A stretch of 64,000 nt of DNA from JASJAR01 sp039198225. GTDB taxonomy: Bacteria; Pseudomonadota; Alphaproteobacteria; Rhodobacterales; Rhodobacteraceae. Shown in pieces: positions 43,668-51,781 of this stretch. The stretch is taken from positions 73,019 to 137,018 of the forward strand of contig JBCCTQ010000008.1 in NCBI GenBank assembly GCA_039198225.1, in the 5' to 3' direction. A model generated the notes under the pieces. That model made no database searches. It was not told the origin of the DNA and saw nothing but the letters and a program-made list of their open reading frames with translations. Made by a program: the position numbers and the translations under genes. The first letter of the stretch is position 1; each line of letters opens with the position of its first letter.

Positions 43668-45251
43668 ATGCTTTGGTCACTTATTAAAATCGTTCTTTTT
43701 ATTGGTATTGTGGCGGGCCTGGCGTTCGGCGCCGGTCTCCTCATGGAAAGCGAAGGCGGCATTCAAGTCTCGGTCGCGTCCATGGAGTTCACCCTCGGAC
43801 CGCTCGAATCGGTCGTCGCCGCTTTGGTGATCCTGGCCGCCATGTGGGTTCTTTTGAAACTCGTGAGCCTCGCTGTGGCGATCTTGCGCTTTCTCAGCGG
43901 TGACGAGACCGCGCTTTCCCGCTGGTGGGGGCGCAACCAAGAGCGCCGGGGCTTTGAGGCGCTTTCAGACGGCATGATGGCGCTGGCGTCCGGCGAAGGG
44001 CGTCTCGCCATGGCCAAGGCCGCCCGGGCCGAGCGCTATTTGAAGCGGCCCGAGCTGACCAACCTCCTCACCGCTCAGGCGGCTGAGATTGCCGGTGACC
44101 GGCGGAAGGCGGAAGAGACCTACAAGCGTCTCTTGGCCGATGATCGGACCCGCTTTGTCGGGGTCCGCGGGATCCTCAAGCAAAAGCTCGGAGACGGCCA
44201 GACCGATGTGGCGTTGAAACTCGCCGAGAAGGCCTTCGCGCTGAAGCCCAAGCACGAAGAGACCCAAGACGTTCTTCTAAAGCTTCAGGCCGAGGGCGAA
44301 GATTGGAAAGGCGCGCGGAAAACGCTCAACGCCAAGCTCCGTCACGGCGCCTTGCCGCGCGATGTCCACCGCCGACGGGACGCGGTGCTCGCCATATCGG
44401 AGGCGCGCGAATTCGCCCAAGACGGTGCGACCGAGGAGGGCCGCGAGAAGGCCATGGAGGCCAACAAGCTCTCGCCCGACCTTGTGCCCGCGGCGGTAAT
44501 GGCGGCCGACGAGTACACGGCGATGGGCAAGGGGCGCCAGGCCGCGAAGGTGATCAAAAAGGCCTGGGCGGCCAATCCCCATCCGGACCTGGCGGGCGCC
44601 TATGCCCGGATCGAACCTGAGGAAACGCCCGCCGCACGGATTAAGCGGTTCCGCGAGATCACCCGGATCAAACCCGAAGACCCCGAGACAAAGATGCTCC
44701 TGGCCGAGCTCCATATCGCGGCTGAGGATTATACCGGAGCCAAGAGCGCCTTGGGCGATCTGGCCGAGGTCGATCCGACGGCGCGGAGCTTAACGATCAT
44801 GGCCGCGATCGAGCGGGGGCAAGGGGCCGAAGACGCGGTGGTCCGAGGCTATCTCGCCCGCGCTTTGACAGCGCCAAGGGGTTCGCAATGGGTCTGCGAC
44901 ATTTGCAGTGCGGTTTATGCAGAATGGACCGCGATCTGCGACAGTTGCGGCGCCTTCGATTCCTTGAGCTGGACACGGCCCAAGGATGACACACCGTCGA
45001 TGCCGGCCGGCGAAGATATGCTGCCGTTGATCGTTGGTGCGCCTGACGCGGCGCCGGAAGCCGACATTATCGAACCGGAAGACGTGGTCGAAACCGCCGA
45101 GGAAGCCAGCGCCGAAGACGCCGTCGAGACAGCGGAAGAAGCGGCGTCCGAAGACGAGGCGATCAAAAAGCCTGATCCGGCCGTGCTCGAAGGCCAATTG
45201 GCCAATGTTGACGCCGAGCCCGAGCCTGCCAAGGAAGAGACCAAGGCCTGA
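43668..45251 (+). CDS. HemY-like TPR membrane protein with C-terminal zinc ribbon
   Basis: A 527-residue protein with two N-terminal membrane segments (SLIKIVLFIGIVAGLAFGAGLLM and ESVVAALVILAAMWVLLKLVSLAVAIL), the HemY-type N-terminal domain and TPR-like helical repeats through residue 390. Near the C-terminus two CxxC pairs (Cys 410/413 and 424/427) form a rubredoxin-like zinc ribbon, followed by a long acidic Glu/Ala tail. In this group HemY accompanies hemD and is thought to assist tetrapyrrole metabolism; its activity is not defined and it is not protoporphyrinogen oxidase. It starts 10 nt after the mitofilin-like gene. Confidence 0.88.
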   Translation: MLWSLIKIVLFIGIVAGLAFGAGLLMESEGGIQVSVASMEFTLGPLESVVAALVILAAMWVLLKLVSLAVAILRFLSGDETALSRWWGRNQERRGFEALSDGMMALASGEGRLAMAKAARAERYLKRPELTNLLTAQAAEIAGDRRKAEETYKRLLADDRTRFVGVRGILKQKLGDGQTDVALKLAEKAFALKPKHEETQDVLLKLQAEGEDWKGARKTLNAKLRHGALPRDVHRRRDAVLAISEAREFAQDGATEEGREKAMEANKLSPDLVPAAVMAADEYTAMGKGRQAAKVIKKAWAANPHPDLAGAYARIEPEETPAARIKRFREITRIKPEDPETKMLLAELHIAAEDYTGAKSALGDLAEVDPTARSLTIMAAIERGQGAEDAVVRGYLARALTAPRGSQWVCDICSAVYAEWTAICDSCGAFDSLSWTRPKDDTPSMPAGEDMLPLIVGAPDAAPEADIIEPEDVVETAEEASAEDAVETAEEAASEDEAIKKPDPAVLEGQLANVDAEPEPAKEETKA

Positions 45252-45258
45252 CAAAGCC

Positions 45259-46197
45259 CTATTCGGCCGCCTGTCGCGGCGACAGGGGTTCCGACAAGAA
45301 CCCGGTCAGAAGGGTGTCGGCAAGCTCGATCGTGGCATCGATCCGGGCAATGCGCCGGGCGCCCGGCCGAAACGTCAAATAGACGGGATGGCTGGGGCTT
45401 ACATAATCCGGCAGGCCGCGGACCAACCGACCCTCCTTTAGGGCATCGACAATCATGAAGTCGGGCAAAAGCGCAAAGCCCTGACCTTCAAGGGCGAGGG
45501 CCATCAGGATCGTGAAGTTCTGCACTGCGATTGGCCCTGACACATCCACCGCCACTTCCCGGCCTTTGGCGGCAAAACGCCAGGTGGCACCGGGCCGATC
45601 GCCGCGGAACGTCATGCATTCTTGACCGGCCAGGTCTTCGGGCCGCTTCAGGTTGGCCGCCTTGGCCAGGGCAGGCGCGGCCACCAGGCAACGGCGGAAC
45701 GAACCCAATTCACGGGCCACAAGCCGGTCGTCCTCAAAAGAGCCGATCCGGAAGGCAAGATCGGTGCCCGGATCCTGCATGTCTTCGAACGCATAGTCCG
45801 GGCGCATCACGAGGTTAAGGTCCGGGTGACGGGCGCGGAGCGCTGGAAATAGCCGCGTGGCGATGATTGAGCCGAATTCGGGCGTGGCAGCTACGGTGAC
45901 TTGTCCCGCTACCCCGCCGCTTTCCTCCCGGGCGATATCGCCCAAAAGGTCAACCTCGGCGAGGATCGACCGGATCCTGAGGTCGAGCTTCGCGCCCACA
46001 GGCGTCAGCCGGACAGACCGGGCCCCTCGCTCAAGAAGGCGCACGTTCAGCTGCTCTTCTAGCTGGGCCACATGGCGGCTCACCCCGGACTTTGCCATCC
46101 CGAGATGGTCGGCCGCGGCACTGATCCCGCCATGTCGCGCGACCGCGTGGAAGCTCTGGAGCGCGGGCAATCCGATCGTTCTAATATCTTGAACCAT
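45259..46197 (-). CDS. LysR-family transcriptional regulator
   Basis: A 312-residue LysR-type regulator. The N-terminal helix-turn-helix is clear (LPALQSFHAVARHGGISAAADHLGMAKSGVSRHVAQLEEQLNVRLLERG), followed by a periplasmic-binding-like effector domain from about residue 90. It resembles the subgroup that often controls a divergent dehydrogenase gene. Start ATG at 46197 (MVQDIRTIGLPALQ); the frame is open upstream but overlaps the SDR gene. It is divergent from an SDR across 102 bp containing an inverted repeat, so it probably regulates that gene and itself. Confidence 0.9.
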   Translation of the reverse strand: MVQDIRTIGLPALQSFHAVARHGGISAAADHLGMAKSGVSRHVAQLEEQLNVRLLERGARSVRLTPVGAKLDLRIRSILAEVDLLGDIAREESGGVAGQVTVAATPEFGSIIATRLFPALRARHPDLNLVMRPDYAFEDMQDPGTDLAFRIGSFEDDRLVARELGSFRRCLVAAPALAKAANLKRPEDLAGQECMTFRGDRPGATWRFAAKGREVAVDVSGPIAVQNFTILMALALEGQGFALLPDFMIVDALKEGRLVRGLPDYVSPSHPVYLTFRPGARRIARIDATIELADTLLTGFLSEPLSPRQAAE

Positions 46198-46218
46198 GGG
46201 TTCAACAATATCCGTCTG

Positions 46219-46234
46219 TTGCGAAAATCCGCAA
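46219..46234. promoter_or_regulatory. Possible LysR operator
   Basis: TTGCG-N6-CGCAA is a perfect 5-bp inverted repeat with 6-bp spacer in the LysR-SDR divergent gap, close to the dyad shape LysR-type regulators usually recognise. Binding is not shown by sequence alone. Confidence 0.5.
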
Positions 46235-46299
46235 TCCGTATCTTCAACCCATCCACAACGCACCCCGCCGATGCGGGGTCTCAGATCGGAGAAACAGAG

Positions 46300-47184
46300 A
46301 TGAACATTCTGATCACAGGTTCGAACAGCGGCTTTGGCAATTTGATCGCGAGCGATCTCATCAAAGCCGGGCACCGTGTGGCCGGCACGGTCCGCGATCC
46401 CGAAGGCCGCAACAAAGACGCAGCCGCCGAGCTGCGGAAAATGGGCGTCGAGGTCGTCGAGATTGACGTCACCGATGACGCCGCCGTCGAAGCCGGGGTT
46501 AAGGCAGCCGAAGCTGCCCTCGGCGGGATTGACGTCTTGGTCAACAATGCCGGGGTCGGTGCCCATGGGCTCCAGGAGAACTTCACCGCCGACGAGTTCA
46601 AACGGCTCTTTGACATCAACGTCTTCGGCGTCCACCGGATGATCCGCGCCGTGGCTCCGGCCATGCGAGCGCGGGGATCGGGCCTCATCGTCAATATCTC
46701 GAGCCTCCTTGGGCGGGTAAGTTTGCCGTTCTATGGTCCCTACAACGCAACGAAATGGGCCGTGGAGGCGATGAGCGAGAATTACCGGGCCGAGCTCAGT
46801 CAGTCCGGCGTGGACGTGGCCGTTATCGAACCCGGCGGGTTCCCAACGACGTTTTTCGGCAATCTCGTGACACCGGCGTCCCGCGACCGAGATCCGGGCT
46901 ATGGCGAGTTGGCGGGCGCACCCGAAGCCTCGTTTGCAGGGTTCAACGAGTTCCTAGCGGCCAATCCCCAGCAACAACCCCAGCTCGTGGCCGATGCGGT
47001 GGCCCATGTAATTGGCCTCGCCCCCGGCGCCCGGCCGTTCCGGACTGAGGTCGATAAAGTCGGCATGGGTGACGCAATCAAGCCGCTCAACGAACAACTC
47101 TCCCAAGTGACTGAAGGGCTCCTAACCAATTTTGGTATGGAAGGCATGCTGAAGCTCAATGTGGGCGCGTCGGAAGCGGCCTGA
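46300..47184 (+). CDS. Short-chain dehydrogenase/reductase
   Basis: A 294-residue classical SDR. The cofactor motif TGSNSGFG is at residues 6-13, NNAG at about residue 85, and the catalytic YxxxK (YGPYNATKWAVE) near residue 150. A GGAG site lies upstream of the ATG at 46300. The substrate is unknown; the neighbouring divergent LysR gene is the likely regulator. Next gene downstream is a second SDR after 111 bp. Confidence 0.9.
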   Translation: MNILITGSNSGFGNLIASDLIKAGHRVAGTVRDPEGRNKDAAAELRKMGVEVVEIDVTDDAAVEAGVKAAEAALGGIDVLVNNAGVGAHGLQENFTADEFKRLFDINVFGVHRMIRAVAPAMRARGSGLIVNISSLLGRVSLPFYGPYNATKWAVEAMSENYRAELSQSGVDVAVIEPGGFPTTFFGNLVTPASRDRDPGYGELAGAPEASFAGFNEFLAANPQQQPQLVADAVAHVIGLAPGARPFRTEVDKVGMGDAIKPLNEQLSQVTEGLLTNFGMEGMLKLNVGASEAA

Positions 47185-47295
47185 CGTCAAATCAACGGTG
47201 CGGCCGGGGGTGTATTCCTTCGGCCGCGACCCATCTCGGCGCTTGCGGCCCGGCGGCCAGCGCCTAGGCTAAGACAAACCCCAGGAGGATCCCCC

Positions 47296-48135
47296 ATGGC
47301 CCATCCCGCACTCACCCCAGGCGCCGTCGCCGTCATCACCGGCGGGGCCTCCGGGATCGGTCTTGCCACCGCAAAGAAGTTCGCCGGCCAGGGGCTGCAG
47401 ATCGTCCTGGTAGACCGCGACGCGGGCAAGCTCGATGCGGCGGCCGACGCCGTCACCTCCGCCGGGGCCAAGGAGGTCATGGTTGCCGACACGGATGTCT
47501 CAGACCAGGCCGCGGTGGAGACCCTCGCCGCCAAGGTCACCGACCGGTTCGGCGGCACCGATATCTTGATGAACAATGCCGGGATCGGTCAAAACTCGTC
47601 CTGCATCGGCGGGCGCGACGCCTGGAAAGCGACCTTAGGGGTCAATTTCAACGGGGCCTTCAACGGCACCCAGGCGTTCGGGCCCTCCATGGTCGCCCGC
47701 GGTCGTCCGGGCGCGATCATCAACACGGGGTCGAAACAGGGCATCACCACACCCCCTGGAAACCCCGCCTACAACGTCTCGAAAGCCGCGCTCAAAGCCT
47801 TCACCGAAGCCCTCGCCCACGAGCTTCGCAACACCGAAGGCTGCCAGATCACGGCGCATCTTTTGATCCCGGGTTTTGTCCATACGGGGCTCACCGGCGT
47901 CGCCGAAAAGCCGCCCGCGGCTTGGACCGCAGAGCAAACTGCGGATTTCTTCCTCGCATCCATGGACCGGGGAGATTTCTACATCCTCTGCCCCGACAAC
48001 GACGTGCCCCGGGCGCTGGACGAAAAACGAATGGCCTGGGCCATGGGCGACATCATCGAAAATCGCCCGCCGCTCAGCCGCTGGCATCCCGATTATAAGG
48101 ACGCGTTCCAAGCTTACATCGACGGGACGCCGTGA
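47296..48135 (+). CDS. Short-chain dehydrogenase/reductase
   Basis: A 279-residue classical SDR with TGGASGIG at residues 15-22, NNAG near residue 94, and the catalytic YNVSK near residue 158. The C-terminus (DNDVPRALDEKRMAWAMGDIIENRPPLSRWHPDY) is characteristic of an uncharacterised alphaproteobacterial subgroup. An AGGAGG lies 7 nt before the ATG. Substrate unknown; it does not closely resemble the first SDR. Confidence 0.9.
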   Translation: MAHPALTPGAVAVITGGASGIGLATAKKFAGQGLQIVLVDRDAGKLDAAADAVTSAGAKEVMVADTDVSDQAAVETLAAKVTDRFGGTDILMNNAGIGQNSSCIGGRDAWKATLGVNFNGAFNGTQAFGPSMVARGRPGAIINTGSKQGITTPPGNPAYNVSKAALKAFTEALAHELRNTEGCQITAHLLIPGFVHTGLTGVAEKPPAAWTAEQTADFFLASMDRGDFYILCPDNDVPRALDEKRMAWAMGDIIENRPPLSRWHPDYKDAFQAYIDGTP

Positions 48136-48208
48136 ACCCAAACGCCAAACGGTCATCTCACCGTGCCCAAATTCCTGTAGAATAGCGGCATTTCAACGGG
48201 AGTGACCC

Positions 48209-49225
48209 ATGCGTATTGCGACATTTAACATTGAGAATCTCGATGACGGCCCGGTGGGGTCGAGCGGGGCAAGTTTTGAAGAGCGGGCGGTTATTTTGAG
48301 GCCCATGCTCGAGCGGCTTCGCACCGACATTATCTGTTTTCAGGAAGTGCACGGCCAAAATGTCCCCGACGGCGAGACGGGGCCTCGCACGCTCCGCGCC
48401 CTATCGCGGCTTCTCCAAGGCACCCGCTACGAGAGCTTTGTCCTGTCGTCGACAACGCTGAAGGGCAAAAAGGATGTAGAGCGGTTTCGCAACCTCGTGG
48501 TGGCCTCCTCGGTCGATTATGCGGTCGAAGACGTGCGCGAGATCCAGAACACCCTCGTCAATCCGCCGGAATATTCCCGCGTGACCGCCGAGGGCGCGCA
48601 GGAGGCCATTCCCGTCGAATGGGAGCGGCCGACGCTCTATGTGCGGCTCCGCAAAGGCAATGAAGATCCCCTGCATATTCTCAATGTCCATTTCAAATCG
48701 AAGAACCCCACGCCGATCCCGGGCCAAGGCCCCGAGAATTTCCAATGGGCGTCGGCGTCGGGCTGGGCGGAAGGGTTTTTCCTGTCATCCATGAAGCGGG
48801 TCGGGGCGGCACTAGAGGCGCGGCTTTTCATCGATTCCCTGTTCGATGCGGAACCCGAGGCCAAGATTATCCTCTGCGGAGACTTGAACGCCGAACCCCA
48901 AGAGGTGCCCGCCTTGGCGATCCGCGGGATGACCGAAGACACCGGCAACCCGGACCTGAATGCCCGAGTGATGCATCCGGTGGCCCTGTCGATCGCGGAA
49001 AGTCGGCGCTTTAGCCTTTACCACCACGGCCGCGGCAACCTTCTCGACCATATGCTCGTCTCTCGGCGTCTGATGGCGAGTTTTGTGGATGCTGAGATCC
49101 ATAACGAGATGATCCACGACGAGAGCATCGCGTTTGCCACCGACAACAAGTTCCCGGAATCCGATCACGCCCCGATGGTGGCGGAATTTGCCGAACGGGC
49201 GATGTCGATGACCCCGTCGGCATAA
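48209..49225 (+). CDS. Endonuclease/exonuclease/phosphatase-family protein
   Basis: A 338-residue protein of the DNase I-like superfamily. The metal and catalytic positions are recognisable: NIENL at the start (Asn), FQEVHG (Glu) near residue 47, CGDLNAEP (Asp and Asn) near residue 230, and ESDHAPM (Asp-His) near residue 320. No signal peptide, so cytoplasmic. The family includes nucleases and phosphodiesterases; the substrate is not deducible. GGGAG lies upstream of the ATG. It is 74 bp after the second SDR. Confidence 0.88.
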   Translation: MRIATFNIENLDDGPVGSSGASFEERAVILRPMLERLRTDIICFQEVHGQNVPDGETGPRTLRALSRLLQGTRYESFVLSSTTLKGKKDVERFRNLVVASSVDYAVEDVREIQNTLVNPPEYSRVTAEGAQEAIPVEWERPTLYVRLRKGNEDPLHILNVHFKSKNPTPIPGQGPENFQWASASGWAEGFFLSSMKRVGAALEARLFIDSLFDAEPEAKIILCGDLNAEPQEVPALAIRGMTEDTGNPDLNARVMHPVALSIAESRRFSLYHHGRGNLLDHMLVSRRLMASFVDAEIHNEMIHDESIAFATDNKFPESDHAPMVAEFAERAMSMTPSA

Positions 49226-49334
49226 GCGCGTGCCAGGGCGGAGGATCGGGACCGATTTCGGGCCAAAACTTTTCTGGACATACCTGTATAGATCCCTGAC
49301 TGTACGGAGACAAACGCGCCATGACTGCGCTGCC

Positions 49335-49355
49335 GGACGGCTAGGCGCGCCGTCC
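49335..49355 (+). promoter_or_regulatory. GC-rich leader hairpin before the dimethylglycine dehydrogenase-like gene
   Basis: GGACGGC (49335-49341) and GCCGTCC (49349-49355) form a perfect 7-bp stem with a 7-nt loop, followed by AAAA and then the GGGGAGA ribosome site of the next gene. A 7-codon open frame (49321-49344) enters the hairpin, which suggests a leader/attenuator, but no known riboswitch consensus is recognised. Confidence 0.45.
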
Positions 49356-49372
49356 AAAACGGGGAGAACGCT

Positions 49373-51781
49373 ATGAAGTCTCACTACCGTGCCGTCGTGA
49401 TCGGCGGCGGCGTTGTCGGCACGTCGGTCCTCTACCACCTGGCCAAATTCGGGTGGAAAGACGTCTGTTTGATCGAGCGCGATATCCTCACCTGCGGCTC
49501 GTCCTGGCACGCCGCGGGCGGCTTTCACGCGCTAAATGCCGACCCCAATATCGCCAGCCTCCAGGCCTATACCATCGACCTTCTGTCCGAGATCGAAGAG
49601 GAGTCGGGGCAATCGGTGGGCATGCATATGACCGGCGGCATGACCTTGGCGGGCACCCCCGACCGGTGGGAATGGCTGCAATCGGCCTACCGCATCTTTC
49701 AGTCCATCGGCATCGATGACGTCCGTCTGATCACCCCCGAAGAGGCCGGAGCGCTCTGCCCGGTCATGTCGACCCATGGGATCATCGGCGGCATGTGGGC
49801 CGACCGGGAAGGCTATGTCGATACAACCGGCACGGTTCACGCCTATGCGGGTGCCGCGAAAAAGCGCGGCGCGGAGGTGATCGAGCACAACCGGGTGATC
49901 GAACTCATAGAGACCGCAGAGGGCTGGGACGTGGTCACCGAAAGAGGCACGATCCATACCGAGCATGTGATCAACGCCGCCGGCCTCTGGGCCAAACAGG
50001 TCGGACGGATGGCCGGCATCGAACTTCCGGTCTCGCCCCTCAACCACCACTACCTGATTTCTGACACCATTCCCGAGATCGAAGCGCTCGACAAAGAAGT
50101 CCCCCTCGTCGTCGACTTGGAAGGCTTCACCTACATGCGCCAAGACCAGAAGGGCATGTTGCTCGGCATCTATGAGATCAACCACGATCACTGGATGATG
50201 GACGGCGCGCCCTGGGAATACGGCATGCAGCTCCAGCAGGAAGATCCGGACCGGATTGAAAATGAGCTCCGCCTGGGCTTCGAGCGCTACCCCGCGCTCC
50301 AGAATGTCGGTGTCAAAACCTGGGTGAACGGGGCGTTCACCTTCTCACCGGACGGTAATCCCCTGGTCGGGCCCGTCCGAGGCAAACCGGGCTATTGGTG
50401 CGCCTGCGCGGTCATGGCCGGCTATCTCCAAGGCGGCGGGGTTGGGAAATCCCTGGCCGAATGGATGATCCACGGTGAACCGGAAGCGGATGTCTACGGG
50501 ATGGATGTGGCCCGCTACGGCGACTACGCCCACAACAAGCAATTCATCAAAGAAACCACCGGCCAATTCTACACGCGCCGTTTCGTGATGACCTATCCCA
50601 ACGAGCAGCTCCCCGCAGGCCGACCGCTGAAGAAAGCTCCGGCCTATGACGCGATGGCAGCGTCAGGCTGCCAATGGGGGGCGAGTTGGGGGCTCGAAGT
50701 GCCGCTCTATTTCACCAAGACGGCGAACTTCGTCGAAACGCCGACGCTGAAACGCTCCAACGCCTTCGAGATCGTAGCCGAGGAATGCAAAACCGTGCGG
50801 CAGGCGGTGGGTCTTCTCGATATTTCGGGCTTTTCCCGCTTTGAGGTGACCGGCCCCGGAGCCGAAGCCTGGCTCGACCGGATCATGGCCTCGTCTTTGC
50901 CGAAACCCGGCCGGGCAAAGCTGGCCCCCATGCTCAGCCCCGAAGGCAAACTCAAAGGCGATCTTACACTCTTCAACTGGGGCGACGGCACGTACTGGAT
51001 CATGGGGAGCTATTACTTGCGCGAATGGCATATGCGCTGGTTCAGCGACCATATGGGCGCCGAAGTCGGTCTGCGCGACATCTCAGACGCTGTGGTGGGC
51101 TTTAGCCTCTCCGGGCCGAACAGCCGGAAGGTGCTGGAAAAACTCACCGATGGCCCGATCTCCGACCTCCCGTTCATGGGATGCGGTGTGTTCGACATCG
51201 GCATGCTCAGGGTCAAAGTGGGCCGGATCTCGGTCACCGGAGAGCTCGGCTATGAAATCCACTGTTCGGCCGCCGAGCATATCACTCTCCGCGAGACGCT
51301 CCTCGACGCCGGGGCCGATCTCGGCATGCGCGAGATCGGGTTCAACGCGCTTCTGAGCCTTCGCCTGGAGAAAAGTTTCGGCATTTGGAGCACGGAATTT
51401 ACCCAGGCCTATACGCCGGGACAAACCGGCATGGACCGCTGGATCGCCTGGGGTAAGGGAGACTTTATTGGCCGGGAGGCGGCCATGGCCGAACGCGACA
51501 GCAATGCGCCCGCCAAACGCGTGGTCACCCTCGAGATAGACGCCAGCGATGCCGATGCCAGCGGCTACGAGCCGGTCTGGCAGAACGGTAGCCGGGTGGG
51601 TTTTGTGACCTCGGGCGGCTATGGACATACGCTCGGAAAATCGCTGGCCATGGCGATGATGGACGAAAACGCAACGGCCGAAGGCACCGAACTCCGTGTC
51701 CATATCGTAGGCCAAGAGCGGGCTGCGCGGGTAATCGCGCCGTCCCCTTATGATCCCCAAGGTGCGGCCATGCGCGCATGA
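49373..51781 (+). CDS. FAD-dependent oxidoreductase/GcvT protein, dimethylglycine dehydrogenase type
   Basis: An 802-residue fusion of an N-terminal DAO-type flavin domain and a C-terminal GcvT-like folate domain, the architecture of dimethylglycine and sarcosine dehydrogenases. VVIGGGVVGTSVLYHLAKFG (residues 8-27) binds FAD and WHAAG with His 46 occupies the covalent-FAD His position of the family. The GcvT part starts around residue 440 and contains FEVTGPGAEAWLDRI and the GELGYEIH segment. It likely removes a methyl from dimethylglycine or sarcosine as methylene-tetrahydrofolate. It overlaps the MttB-like gene by 4 nt. Exact substrate is inferred. Confidence 0.88.
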   Translation: MKSHYRAVVIGGGVVGTSVLYHLAKFGWKDVCLIERDILTCGSSWHAAGGFHALNADPNIASLQAYTIDLLSEIEEESGQSVGMHMTGGMTLAGTPDRWEWLQSAYRIFQSIGIDDVRLITPEEAGALCPVMSTHGIIGGMWADREGYVDTTGTVHAYAGAAKKRGAEVIEHNRVIELIETAEGWDVVTERGTIHTEHVINAAGLWAKQVGRMAGIELPVSPLNHHYLISDTIPEIEALDKEVPLVVDLEGFTYMRQDQKGMLLGIYEINHDHWMMDGAPWEYGMQLQQEDPDRIENELRLGFERYPALQNVGVKTWVNGAFTFSPDGNPLVGPVRGKPGYWCACAVMAGYLQGGGVGKSLAEWMIHGEPEADVYGMDVARYGDYAHNKQFIKETTGQFYTRRFVMTYPNEQLPAGRPLKKAPAYDAMAASGCQWGASWGLEVPLYFTKTANFVETPTLKRSNAFEIVAEECKTVRQAVGLLDISGFSRFEVTGPGAEAWLDRIMASSLPKPGRAKLAPMLSPEGKLKGDLTLFNWGDGTYWIMGSYYLREWHMRWFSDHMGAEVGLRDISDAVVGFSLSGPNSRKVLEKLTDGPISDLPFMGCGVFDIGMLRVKVGRISVTGELGYEIHCSAAEHITLRETLLDAGADLGMREIGFNALLSLRLEKSFGIWSTEFTQAYTPGQTGMDRWIAWGKGDFIGREAAMAERDSNAPAKRVVTLEIDASDADASGYEPVWQNGSRVGFVTSGGYGHTLGKSLAMAMMDENATAEGTELRVHIVGQERAARVIAPSPYDPQGAAMRA

